From NCBI GenBank assembly GCA_037447655.1, contig JBBHKE010001436.1, positions 87,571 to 137,588 on the forward strand: DNA of 50,018 bases, written 5' to 3'. The first letter of the stretch is position 1. Every line of letters starts with the position of its first letter. Shown one piece after another: positions 1 through 22,930 of the stretch. The DNA comes from Zygnema cylindricum. Lineage: Eukaryota > Streptophyta > Zygnematophyceae > Zygnematales > Zygnemataceae. The notes under the pieces were generated by a model, which ran no database searches, had not been told where the DNA came from, and saw only the letters and a program-made list of their open reading frames with translations. Both the position numbers and the translations under genes were made by a program.

Positions 1-12
1 CTCTCCCCCTAC

Positions 13-318
13 CTGATTCCCGCTCGTACGAGACGGTACGGAAAATCCGTACCCGTTTCCATTTAGTATGGATTTCGCCGCTTCCAATAATGTTTTTTCT
101 ATTTCCACGATGACGTCATCCGTGTCCAAATCGACGACTTCTCTGCAAACATTTTCTAACTGCAATGACGTCAGAGATTTTTCTTCCTTCGGCATTTTTG
201 TCTCATCTCCGAGTTTCCGTACCTTGGCTAAGATTTGCGAATCGTCTTTCAGTTTTCTCTTAAACCCTAATGCCACGTGGGGTTCAGATGGAGACTTTTT
301 CGGCTTTTTGGAAGACAT
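13..318 (-). CDS. TOP6A: TOP6A / SPO11-3-like topoisomerase VI subunit A, N-terminal exon (partial)
   Basis: The ATG at 318-316 opens a 102-codon exon that stays open to a CAG|GTAGG donor at 13/12, so the gene continues past the left edge. The first ~45 residues are lysine-rich and low in complexity. The end carries the block GNGYGFSVPSR followed by NQ, which in plant SPO11/TOP6A proteins lies just before the 'Y-ELDRIVL' segment of the DNA-binding winged-helix region. The A subunit of topoisomerase VI cuts both DNA strands with a catalytic tyrosine and in plants is needed for endoreduplication; that tyrosine would be in a later exon not present here. TOP6A is preferred over the meiotic SPO11-1 and SPO11-2 because of the basic N-terminus and the wording of the IPSR-like block, but this is from memory. 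A long overlapping frame at 743-267 on the same strand is a by-product of the repeat upstream and is in another frame. Confidence 0.7.
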
Positions 319-322
319 TTTT

Positions 323-330
323 TTAGGGTT
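323..330 (-). promoter_or_regulatory. telo-box-like motif just before the TOP6A-like ATG
   Basis: The gene strand reads AACCCTAA then A-rich sequence up to the ATG. Telo-boxes (AAACCCTAA) are common plant promoter or 5' UTR elements, often in genes for growth and translation. Role here is inferred. Confidence 0.4.
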
Positions 331-575
331 GGCGAGGTTGTACGGAAGTTGGAAAGGTTGTACGGAAATTGGCGAGGTTGTACGGAAGTTGGAGAGGTTG
401 TACGGAAGTTGGAGAGGTTGTACGGAACTTGGAGAAGTTGTACGGAACTTGAAGATGTTGGAGGAAACTTGGAGAGGTTGTACGGAACTTGGAGAGGTTG
501 TACGGAACTTGGAGAAGTTGTACGGAACTTGAAGAGGTTGTACGGAACTTGGAGAGGTTGTACGGAACTTGGAGA
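330..575. repeat. 20-bp minisatellite directly upstream of the TOP6A-like start
   Basis: About 12 head-to-tail copies of a 20-bp unit (AGGTTGTACGGAACTTGGAG and close variants). The unit length is not a multiple of three, so open frames appear on both strands; these are not taken as genes. The array begins about 12 bp from the ATG at 318, so it lies in the 5' UTR or core promoter of that gene. Confidence 0.9.
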
Positions 576-817
576 GAGAAATCGGAACGAAAAAGGCCTA
601 AGAAACCCTAGAATTAAAGAGGAAAAAAGAGGAATAAAGAGGAATTGGAGAGAAAATGAATGTAAGGAGAAAAAAAATGGTTTTGTGATCAAGTTTTTTG
701 CAAAAGAAGCTTCAACTTTAAGAATTGCACAGACCTTGTGCAACTTTTTTCAGACGTTTTTAGGGTTATTTCTTCGAGATAAACGTTTTAAAGACAACTT
801 GTAAAGATGATTCTGTG

Positions 818-856
818 TTTTTAGGGTTTTTTAGGGTTTTTTAGGGTTTTTTAAAT
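818..856 (-). promoter_or_regulatory. three telo-box-like repeats (TTTTTTAGGG) about 500 bp upstream
   Basis: Three consecutive 10-bp units of TTTTTTAGGG on the + strand, i.e. AACCCTAAAA repeats on the strand of the TOP6A-like gene. They may be a promoter element cluster or a short interstitial telomere-like tract; the spacing is 10 bp, not the 7 bp of a true telomere. Confidence 0.4.
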
Positions 857-1781
857 TTATTAATATTTCTATATTATTATAATAAATTTACCAGATATTT
901 ATAAATTTTTCAAAAAGGACTGTTTTATGAAATAATAGCGTAGACGTATGTCTAAGCGTTCTGCCCGGTTTTGGTACAAAATCTTTTCAAACCGAACTGA
1001 ACCGGTTTTCTGCAAATTCGGTTCCACTAATTCGCAAACGGATTAAATCGGCATGGCTAGGTTTGATCGTTTTTGAAAATCGCGTGGTTCGATTGGATCA
1101 CGCCAAACTCGGTTTGGACGAATGTACAGGTATACGGATACAAGGCAGAGGTCGCAAAAGTCAAAAAAAATACATAACCGAAACCGACCGTTTTTATTTT
1201 TTCAAAATCTGAGTAACCGACGCCCGACCGGGTTATGTCACGCTCCAAAATTGTTAACCGTTAACCGATCGGCGTTTACGAAAGTAAAAGTTAACCGAAA
1301 CTCGATTTCTCGGGACTAACCGTGCCCGCCCGTAACCGAAAAAGTACAAAATTAATTAATGTACGACGTATGAATAAGCCAATAATTACGATTTGTCACG
1401 TTCCCTAAGATTTGAGAAATGAATAGTGTTTACTACCGTGTCACAATTCTGACGCTTTGTCGCGTTCCCTAAGATTTGCGAAATGAATAGTGTTACCACC
1501 GTGTCAGATTTGCGACGCTAATCATGATGTCAAGTACTTCCACGATACCAAAGAGTACAAAGTACAATAATGTTGGATAAATGGACAGTACAAAATTTTC
1601 ATTTTTTTTGGTTTTTTTGTTAACCAACCGTAACCGACCATTTTTTTTTCTGGTGAATCAACCAACCGCAACCGCCCGGCCCCCAAAATTTGGCAACCGA
1701 ATCCGTTCCGGATCCAGCGCGGGCGGTCGGTTAACGGTCGGTCACGGTTACGGTTGACTGTTTGCGGCCTCTGATACAAGG
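857..1781. other. no gene seen; degenerate AACCG-rich sequence and a direct repeat
   Basis: Short scattered AACCG/CGGTT runs at about 970-1340 and 1620-1760. At 1392-1443 and 1457-1507 there is a direct repeat of about 50 bp with a 64-bp period (both copies contain CGTTCCCTAAGATTTG). No open frame resembles a known protein. Confidence 0.6.
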
Positions 1782-2574
1782 TACACCGTGTATCGCTATT
1801 AGTGTTAATTTTTTGCGACTTAAAACATATTTTTTACGTACACACTTGTCGGATTATGGATCTGACGATTGCGATTAAAAGGCAAGATTCTCACCTTCCA
1901 ATTGCCGATTTCCATCTGAAAAACGGACAAATGTGTACGGATAAAATATGTTTTATGAGGCGAACGAGGTATTAACCATGGTTCAAAAGTAGGTGACAGT
2001 ACACCCATACAACATGCCTATTGTACATAAATTTTACAATACTACCTTAAGACCCATATTGTATTGGCCACAAAATGAAATAAAATAGTAACAGATTTGA
2101 GTTGCACATGGTTTGATAGAGAATTAAACGTCATGTCTAAATTAAAAAAAAAACAGACAAAAAAATCATTTTCTGTGAGTTTTGAGCGACTTTTTATTTA
2201 AACCGTCAGATTTGGACAATCTGACGGTCGTTGATGAAAGTAACGATCTAAGAAGATCACATGAAAAGCCCATAACACAACTTCGACAGGACTATCGTCA
2301 GATTCGTCCGCGGGTTTTTTTTTCCCAGTTTTTTTCCCGCGCAATGTCATCCTACGTCGTGTCAGTTCGCTAAAAAAATTCGTTCGGCGGCGTGCGCTGT
2401 ACAATGAGCATACGTCAGATTCGTATGCTCGTACAGAGGTGTACACAACACACACACATACAGTGCCTACGTTGCGCGCGTTTTGTGCCAAGCTTTGTGC
2501 GCGTACCAAAGGCCTACCATAAAAACGCCTACTTTTGAACTAGGGTATTAACGCTACTAGCGATGCACGGTGTA
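1782..2574. mobile_element. TA-target MITE (TACACCG family), interrupted by a second element
   Basis: The ends TACACCGTGTATCGCTATTA (from 1782) and its near inverted copy ending at 2574 are about 27-bp terminal inverted repeats flanked by TA. Removing the element at 1977-2543 and one 9-bp duplication leaves about 217 bp, the same length as the related copies at 7917-8132, 25970-26161, 47896-48121 and 49252-49504. The inner arms (CGACTTAAAACAT and inverse) are also inverted, so the whole element can fold on itself. Confidence 0.8.
1977..2543. mobile_element. CATAGTTC-family MITE with 9-bp target duplication (copy a)
   Basis: Ends are CATGGTTCAAAAGTAGG and the inverse CCTACTTTTGAACTAG. The 9-bp direct repeat GGTATTAAC flanks it at 1968-1976 and 2544-2552. 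Non-coding and about 567 bp long. An 8-9 bp duplication fits the hAT or Mutator superfamilies. Related copies: 2660-3763, 23687-24010 (truncated), 33716-34291 and 45151-45455. Confidence 0.85.
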
Positions 2575-3009
2575 CGCAGTACACTGTAGCCATGAGCACA
2601 AAAATACTTTAATAATGGTCCACAACGTACGCCTATTGATGTGGAGAATTATTACAAACCATAGTTCAAAAGTAGGTGAAAGTACACCCATACAATATGC
2701 CTATTGTGCGCAAAAAATACAATATACCCTTAAGACCCATATTGTATTGGCCGCAAAGGGTTGAGTTGCACATGGATCGATAGAGAATTAAACGTCATGT
2801 CTTAATTAAAAAAAAAAACGGACATTAAAATCTTTTTCTGTGAGTTTTGAGCGATTTTTTATTTAAACCGTCAGATTTGGACGATCGGACGGTCGCTGAT
2901 CAAAGTAGCGATCTAAGAAGATCACATGAAAAGCCTATAACACAACTTACGATAGGACTATCATCAGATTTGGACGATCTGACGGTCGCTGATCAAAGTA
3001 GCGACTTAA

Positions 3010-3672
3010 GGGTATGGTTACATCAGACGAAAAGTGAGGTTTAATACATAATTTTGTACTTTTCCGTATCATGCGTACTATATTTTCGTGAGTTTCTTGA
3101 AAACAACATTACAGAAAATAAGATTACGATTCTCCAAGTATCCGGGAGAAGACAATGACCGTCCGATTACATTTTGGTCTTCATCTGCGAAGCAATCGCT
3201 CCATACGCCTCTGTATTGGTGAACCCACCTCGCGGAGGTGGGTTCACCAATACAGAACCAGTCAATTTGCTACACTTGGACGATAGACACGTGCGTCGAT
3301 GAAAAATGAAAATTTTCACACGTCCCCAAAGTCACATGCCTTCGGACAAGGTGTCCGTAAAATCTTTGCCGAAAAGAAATACGGTTTTTCCTGAAAGTCA
3401 GCAGAGTGAAGGAGATCTCTGAGGTACATTGACGCGGTACACTTGAGAAGTACACGTACGTAACGTAAGTACGGATTTCCATACGAAAATGGTCGGTTTC
3501 CAAATCTTTGAATATTTTAGAGATTTGATCGTCGACTTACGTGGATCCACTCAAATCAGAACACGTATGTAAAAACTTATTTACAGACGATACGCGATGT
3601 AACCGAGGCCTCTGTAATACATAAATTTTGCTGTCCGTACTATTACAGAGACCTCCTGATGTAACCATACCC
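3010..3672. mobile_element. piggyBac-like non-autonomous element with TTAA target duplication
   Basis: Perfect terminal inverted repeats GGGTATGGTTACATCAG and CTGATGTAACCATACCC, flanked by TTAA at 3006-3009 and 3673-3676. TTAA duplication and GGG/CCC ends are hallmarks of piggyBac. No transposase frame is present. It sits inside the CATAGTTC element at a site that reads CTAAG in intact copies. Confidence 0.8.
3210..3256. repeat. perfect inverted repeat, 22-bp arms with 3-nt loop
   Basis: Arms 3210-3231 and 3235-3256 are exact reverse complements, with loop GCG at 3232-3234. It lies inside the piggyBac-like element and would form a very stable hairpin or cruciform. Confidence 0.9.
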
Positions 3673-3763
3673 TTAAGACGATCACATGAAAATCCCATAA
3701 CACAACTTACGATGAAGGCGCCGACAAAAGACCTACAATAGAAACGCCTACTTTTGAACTATG

Positions 3764-4528
3764 TTACAAACAGTACGCTAAATTTGACGGCACGCGATTT
3801 CAGGATTTGTTAGGCTTGTTTTAGCGTGTTTGCTGCTTAGGCTTTCTGAGGAATCTGAACGGCTGAACGATTGAGAAGTTTGGTTCGGCAGAATCCAATG
3901 GTCTGGTTTGGTTTAGAAATCTGGTTTCAAACCGTGCGGTTCGGTTTAGTCCGCACCGAAATGGAACCAAAGCGAACCGAACCGTGTCGTTATGCGTACG
4001 GTTTCGCAATCGGTGGGATTCAACACTTTCACACCGCTCTACAAAACGACAAAATGAAATTAATCAAATTATGCCTTGACTTCTTCTGTAACTCCAATAT
4101 TACGAAACAGCTGTCATATCTGTACGGTTTCGAGTCTCTGGTACATAAAGGTGTAAATAGCAAATCATTTAAGGCGAAAAGAGCTTCCACCTTTAGGAAC
4201 CTGGAAAAAGTTTAAGCTCCTGTAACATCCGGAAGATATTGCCTGCAACAAAATTCATAAAATATTAATATCGTATGGGGAATGCTCGCACGGTATGCTA
4301 ATTTCGTGCGGTCCCCGTTTGAAATGTTCGAAGTTTGCCAAGCCAAACCCTAACTGGCTGGCTGTAGGTATTATTCACTTTGCAGGAATCTCAAGCAATA
4401 TCTTTTGTTGCAACTCCAACAATTTGGTAACTTGTTTCTAAGTTTTGTGAATTAAAGCTTTTGTTTTTTCGTCTTAGAAGCTTGCAGACGCTCAATTTGA
4501 GACTCTTAAATTGTTTTACCTTGTTCAT
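3764..4528 (+). promoter_or_regulatory. RPN11 upstream region with telo-box at 4345-4353
   Basis: No gene is seen in this stretch. AAACCCTAA lies at 4345-4353, about 175 bp upstream of the RPN11 ATG. GGTTCGGTTT-type repeats occur at 3900-3990. The transcription start could not be placed. Confidence 0.45.
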
Positions 4529-8726
<4,198 letters not shown>

Positions 8727-9934
8727 TTATAATCTTTGTCTATCTTGTCAAAACTGTAAGTTTCAACAAATTGTAAATGTTATTCTCACTCACACATTCG
8801 TGACTTTTGTAATCTGCGGAAATAATTGTACCCAGCAGTCGTACTTGTTTTGCTGCTTGTACTTGTTGTACCTGTTGTTTTATTTTTCTTTTTCTGTGTT
8901 TCACAAATCTTATAAAACTACACAAATTTCACGAGTTTCGTATATCTCATGGAACTTTACAAAATCTTGTGTTTCACAAATCTTAAAAACTCCAGCGGAT
9001 CTCGTTTTTCACAAATGTGAAAAACCTGTATTATCTGGAATGTTCCCAACTGTTTTCGCACATTGAATTGTAAAAACCACACAGCTCAGGAACTAAATCA
9101 ACAAAAAAGATAAATGTGAGTTAATGCGAAAATTTGGCACATAAAATTGTGGAACTACTATTGCATTCATGCAACAATCGTAGTGAATTTTACATGTTGA
9201 AAGTATCTGTAAGAAAGTACTAAAATACTTGCTGGAGGTTATACCCGTACAAGTTTAGAGAAATAAGTGAGCCGTACGAACAAAAATAAACAAGAATTTT
9301 ATATTAACTTCAGAAAGACTTCCTCTCCTTGCTCAAAATAATCGTCTCGTGTAGAAAGTATGTATCTAATTGGTGTCAGTGCAAAATGCGTTGAGTGAGA
9401 CCAAGACCTGGAGACCCCAACTTTATAACCTAAGCATTAGAAAGAGATCACCGTAATCAATGTGGGGAAACAGATAGTTGGGAAAACAGCTTCAATAAAA
9501 GATTAGTTTTCCACTTGTCTTCTTTAATAGTCATCAGTGCTCCATACTGCGGTTCATGTGAAGGCCTCAAAATCAAGCAACTAAAAAAGTGTGGTCTTTG
9601 TTAGGATTCTCTACTCAAGAAAACCCACTAGACCGACAGACCGACTTTTTGTTTCACCGACTGATTCAACGTACAGGTCCAGATTTTAGTAGTTTGTACA
9701 AACTTTTATCAATACATAACACCAGATTTGTATGTATCTCAACTATGAACAGCACACTCGCAAACAAAACATTCCCACAAAACAAATATCACGGGTGAAT
9801 AAGAACAATTATACCCCAAAGAATAATACACCCATATCCTGATTCAGGTATAAACTACACAAAAACGTTGCTAAACATCCTCCAAATAAAAACGTTTAAA
9901 ATCTTTATAAGCAAAAAAAATGTACTAACTCGAT
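8727..9934. other. intergenic region between convergent RPN11 and SEC23
   Basis: Holds the 3' ends of both genes. Imperfect TTTCACAAATCTT repeats occur at about 8900-9020. AATAAA occurs at about 9283 and 9495 on the + strand, but these are not clearly polyadenylation signals of RPN11. No gene was recognised. Confidence 0.6.
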
Positions 9935-19087
<9,153 letters not shown>

Positions 19088-19646
19088 TTTAAAGAAAGAA
19101 AAATTACAAAAAAAAGGGAAGAAAGAACCTAGTAGAATGAATTTCGAGGAACAGGAGGAAGAAACAAAAAATCGGGGAAGAAAGAACCAAGGAGAATTGA
19201 TTTCAGGGAACAGGAGGACACTTGAACTGCTGAGCTGCGTTAAAGATGACCATTTATAGGAAACCGAACTCTCCTTATTCTACACATAATAGTCTAATAC
19301 CATCACAAGATATAAAGAGAAGAAAGGAATTAGGGTTTTTCAAATGAATTTCGTTCTACACTTCTTCAGGTATTAAATCATCTTCAAACAATTCTTTTTA
19401 AGCACTATCAATTCTACCGCGTCCATTATAAATCTTCACGGTCCACGTAGACATTCAAAAACCGTAAATCCCGCACTGAATTCACTAAATTTGAGCTACA
19501 AGGTGAAAAAGAAAGTGATGATATCCAAGAAAGAGCTCCAAAAAAATAACACCGAGGTTTCAATCCTGTGACCTAACCCTAATTCTAAAACTAAACCTAA
19601 CCCTAATTCCAGCCCTAAACTATGCTGTCCATGTCTTTTCGCTTCT
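19088..19646 (-). promoter_or_regulatory. SEC23 upstream region / bL33 downstream region
   Basis: A telo-box (TTAGGGTTT on +, AAACCCTAA on the gene strand) lies at 19330-19338, about 245 bp upstream of the SEC23 ATG. At 19569-19616 there is a degenerate run of CCTAACCCTAATT-like telomere-type units. The gap of about 560 bp between the stop of bL33 and the start of SEC23 on the same strand must hold the SEC23 promoter. Confidence 0.5.
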
Positions 19647-19820
19647 TTACTTCATTTTGGCCTCTGTAAATAAGACATGCTTGTTAACATGAGGATCATA
19701 TTTCCTGAACTCCAACTTTCCTGGAGTCTTACGAGGATTTTTTTTTTTTACATAAAAGAATCCCGTGCCGGCAGCTGATACAAGTCGTATAAGAATGGAA
19801 CCACCCTTGGCTTTGCCCAT
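19647..19820 (-). CDS. RPL33: ribosomal protein bL33, mitochondrial type
   Basis: An intronless frame of 57 codons, ATG at 19820-19818 in the context GCCGCCATGG, stop TAA at 19649-19647. The protein contains [28 protein letters not shown] and [10 protein letters not shown], the standard signature of bacterial-type L33 and of the nuclear-encoded mitochondrial L33 of plants, which are also about 58 aa and have no separate presequence. It binds the large ribosomal subunit near the E site. The C-terminal TEAKMK and the lack of a transit peptide favour the mitochondrial over the plastid version. It is shorter than most gene-finding cut-offs. A run of 12 A on the gene strand codes for the VKKKN segment and is a risk point for sequencing error; the frame is correct on both sides of it. 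Confidence 0.92.
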   Translation of the reverse strand: MGKAKGGSILIRLVSAAGTGFFYVKKKNPRKTPGKLEFRKYDPHVNKHVLFTEAKMK

Positions 19821-20246
19821 GGCGGCCAGAAAAGACAGGGAGAAGAAGGCAGGGAGGGAAATAGATAATCCAAGCGACTTACACTATTGCAGGAAATGCC
19901 TTAGTATTTGTGCATCCATTCACAGAAATCGTCTGAGAGGAAGGAAGGTCATGTATTGCAATTTTCATACCACAGCATCATAAGCTGGGAATTGTAACGG
20001 ATGCTTCAAATTTCAAAGTTTCAAAAAGTTACAGTACTGTACTGTACCATGAGAGCTCTCAAACAAGAAGTGTATCGGTCCGAACTTAGAAGTGGACGTA
20101 TCGTATGATACTTCCGATATTCTTAGTCTGACAAGTCGGAGGGAGGCAAATGTGCAGTGCCGGTGTCCACCTTTCAGAACATTCACGTACGGTTATTTCA
20201 AAGTACAGTACAGTACTGTACTGTACTATTTAGATGATTATAGCGG
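19821..20246. other. upstream of bL33; TA-CAG/CTG-TA strings
   Basis: No other gene seen. Strings of TA separated by CAG or CTG occur at 20030-20046 and 20202-20227. A GA-rich stretch at 19836-19860 lies just upstream of the bL33 start. Confidence 0.5.
20202..20227. repeat. perfect 26-bp palindrome made of TA and CAG/CTG
   Basis: The palindrome reads as TA dinucleotides alternating with two CAG and then two CTG triplets, with the centre at 20214/20215. Confidence 0.9.
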
Positions 20247-20329
20247 CATGGGAATGTTGTAAATAAATTAGTGCTATACATGCTACAGTACTGTAGTTAG
20301 TGTTTTGGTTTTGTTGGCTATTAAAAGTA
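20247..20329. repeat. segment X, copy 1 (interrupted insertion site)
   Basis: About 80 bp starting CATGGGAATGTTG and ending ATTAAAAGTA. It is repeated at 22049-22126. In this copy the final TA is joined to a TACACCG element end; in the other copy it runs on into unrelated sequence. Copy 1 also has TACTGTA where copy 2 has TA. Confidence 0.9.
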
Positions 20330-20779
20330 CACCGTGAATCGTTATTAGCGTATTGTACGCTATATCGGCACCCCGAAATTTTGACATTGATACACGAAAT
20401 ACTAGTGTTGGGTATCGGGTAGATTCATATCGCGATAATTTCGATATTCGATATATCGAATATCGATCGAGGAGGATCCTCGATATATCGTACCGAGACC
20501 AACATAAATTATCGCGATATATATCCGTCCAGCAATGACGTTTCGACTGTGCGAACGTACGATTTGTGTACGATTTGTCAGATTTTGTACAAATACCTAT
20601 ATTAGTGTAAGCATGTTTGCGACCGACATTTACTTTTTTCAAAGGCCCAAATTATAATTATTAAACAATTAGAATGTATGTTTTTTTTTCAAATTTTTCA
20701 AATTCTTACTTAGCGTAAACAACGGTAATTATTCATATACGCTAAAGAAACTTCTACGCTAATAGCGATTGGCGGTGTA
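20328..20779. mobile_element. TACACCG-family unit 1
   Basis: 452 bp. The right part (20530-20779) is an inverted relative of the left part of unit 3 (blocks GTGTACGATTTGTCAGATTT, AAGCATGTTTGCGACCGAC). The left part has ATCGATATATCGA-type palindromic sequence at about 20430-20525. Confidence 0.65.
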
Positions 20780-20782
20780 CAG

Positions 20783-22045
20783 TACACCGTCGATCGTTAT
20801 TAGAGCAAAGGAATAAATAGCGTAAAAAAATAAATAGTGTTATTAACACTAAGGGTGAAGTTCCATCATACGTTCCTGTAATTGTACGGCAAACTCTACA
20901 GACCGGGTCAATTGAGCCGAAGTTCCATCACGTAGAGTATGTAAGCCACGAGTTCTAAATTGACTGCGACACTCAAGCTACGATCCAATATCGAATATCT
21001 TTCAGATTTTTAGCACCAACAAAATTAACTTCAAATCTTGACTTGCGTACCATGTACCTGCATACGAAGTAATCATACGACAAAACTTTTATACATTTTG
21101 CAGACGTCAGTCTCTACGCCAGCTCATTTTTTAGGGTTTCAGTTTCCGAACATAACGAAAGTCATTAGAAAGAAATAGTGTGACGAACAAAAGTTATTGG
21201 AAATAGCGTGACGAGGGAATGTTACGAAATTTCGTTTTTATTTTCGGTTGTATTTTGGAAACCGCGTGTCATGTGCAAATCTTAAGATTTTTCGATAGTT
21301 TCCCATCATGACAAGTAGCTTAATCGTCCACCGTGTCACGATTTATTTTTTCAACCCACACAGTTACAAAAAAAAATGAAGCGAACTCCTCGCAAATGAA
21401 CATCCGACGGCCAATATTACCTCCAAGAACTTCGGAGAGTATCGACAAGATTCTCTGTAATGTAGTTTTTCCTATAAAAACAAAATAGGCGTTACGATTT
21501 GGTACAGAGAGTCGAAGATTTTTGTAAACTACGCCACTTTTCGCCTAATGGAACTTCACCCTAACCGGGAATTTTTTTTTTTTTTTTGATATATATACTA
21601 ATTAATCCCTAATTGTAATTTGGGTTGTCCAACATAACAAATACCCGCCCCTTTGGATGTCTACATTAATATGTGTATTCATACAAATCTGACAATTCGT
21701 ACGCCGTCGCCTTGTTCACACGGTCGACGGACGTACATATGACAACATGATTTTTGTCGACGAGTTTGCATCTCTTTCTTCCAGTGCACATTCACATGCG
21801 TGCGCAATAATGTTAAGTGTCTTTTTATGCCTTTGTAATTCAAAAAGTACCATTTTGTACGGAAATATCTTGTCCGTACGCCACACTATTTCAATCGCAG
21901 TGTACTTCCATTATTAACGCTAATTGAAAAAAAAACCTAAATAGAATAATGGAAAAAATATAATTATGGATTGTATTTCGGGTTTTTTTTTTTTTTAAAG
22001 GGCACCGAATTGGCGTTATATACTATAATAGTGATTGACGGTGTA
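20783..22045. mobile_element. TACACCG-family unit 2, carrying a nested element
   Basis: 1263 bp from TACACCGTCGATCG to the inverse TGATTGACGGTGTA. It holds the element at 20853-21561, and its right half (21700-22045) resembles the right half of units 3 and 4. Confidence 0.65.
20853..21561. mobile_element. TIR element with TAA flanks (PIF/Harbinger-like)
   Basis: Ends GGGTGAAGTTCCAT and ATGGAACTTCACCC, flanked by TAA at 20850-20852 and 21562-21564; 709 bp and non-coding. A 3-bp TAA duplication fits PIF/Harbinger; the assignment is tentative. Confidence 0.65.
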
Positions 22046-22048
22046 CTG

Positions 22049-22363
22049 CATGGGAATGTTGTAAATAAATTGGTGCTATACATGCTACAGTAGTTAGTGT
22101 CTTGGTTTTGTTGGCTATTAAAAGTAATAATTCTTTTTTTTTCCTACACTACAGTAATTTCTTTAGCGATTCACCTTTGTACTTCGATCCATTCTCGTGA
22201 CCATGTCACCACTCTCGACATAGCACGTGTAATTTCGACCTAAAACTACGAAAATATTAAAACATTTTACTATACAAATTCAATAATCCCCCGCTTGTTG
22301 GTATAGGATTATAGAGGCGAAAAAAACTTTAACGGCTAAACGCTAATAGCGATATACGGTGTA
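22049..22363. repeat. segments X and Y joined (empty insertion site)
   Basis: Segment X (22049-22126) runs directly into segment Y (22127-22363) with the join ATTAAAAGTAATAATTC. The same X and Y appear separately at 20247-20329 and 24484-24721, on either side of the array, each touching a TACACCG end. This supports TA as the target site. Confidence 0.85.
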
Positions 22364-22364
22364 C

Positions 22365-22927
22365 TACACTGCCAATCGCTATTAGCGTCGAAGGTTCTTT
22401 AGCGTGTAGGAATAATAACCGTGGTTTACGCTAATTTAGAATTTGAAAATTTTGAAAAAAACATACATTCTAATTGTTTAATTATTATAATTTGGGTATT
22501 TGAAAAAAGTAGGTGTCGGTCGCAAACATGCTTACACTAATTTAGGTATTTGTACAAAATCTGACAAATCGTACACAAATCGTACGTTCGCATAGTCGAA
22601 ACGTGATTGTTGGACGAATATGTGCGAACGTAATATTTGACAGCCCGATTTCATCCCCTTTTTAGAGCGCATATTCTCATGCGTCCGCGGTTACCAAAAC
22701 TCATTAATTATACTTTTTCACTTAAAAAGGTACAATTATGTACGGTCTGACACTGTCCGTACATCACACTATTTAAAAGACAACGTACTTTCGTTTTTAC
22801 GCTAATTGGACAAAAAACCCTAAATGGCGTAAAGAAAAAAATAGGATAAGCTACGCTATTTAAAAATAATAATAAAAATAGCGGGACGCAATTAGCGTAC
22901 ACTACGCTAATAGCGAATGGCGGTGTA
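22365..22927. mobile_element. TACACCG-family unit 3
   Basis: 563 bp; about 90% similar by eye to unit 4 right next to it, in the same orientation (shared AAACATACATTCTAA, GGTCGCAAACATGCTTACAC, GAGCGCATATTCTCATGCG). No transposase frame. Confidence 0.8.
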
Positions 22928-22930
22928 CAG

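Larger units (their letters stand above)
2660..3763. mobile_element. CATAGTTC-family MITE (copy b), carrying a nested insertion
   Basis: Starts CATAGTTCAAAAGTAGG and ends with the inverse CTACTTTTGAACTATG. An exact 8-bp duplication TTACAAAC lies at 2652-2659 and 3764-3771. Internal blocks match copy a up to the point where the element at 3010-3672 interrupts it. Confidence 0.85.

Noticed and set aside
267-804. Long open frames on both strands over the 20-bp repeat (up to 175 codons)
   Set aside because: They come from the tandem repeat, which is open in several frames; the encoded peptides only repeat the unit and conflict with the TOP6A-like exon.
19569-19616. True telomere
   Set aside because: CCCTAA-like units are irregular and flanked by genes on both sides; at most an interstitial or promoter telo-box cluster.
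19765-19983. 72-codon + strand frame
   Set aside because: Lies antisense to bL33 and has no family features.
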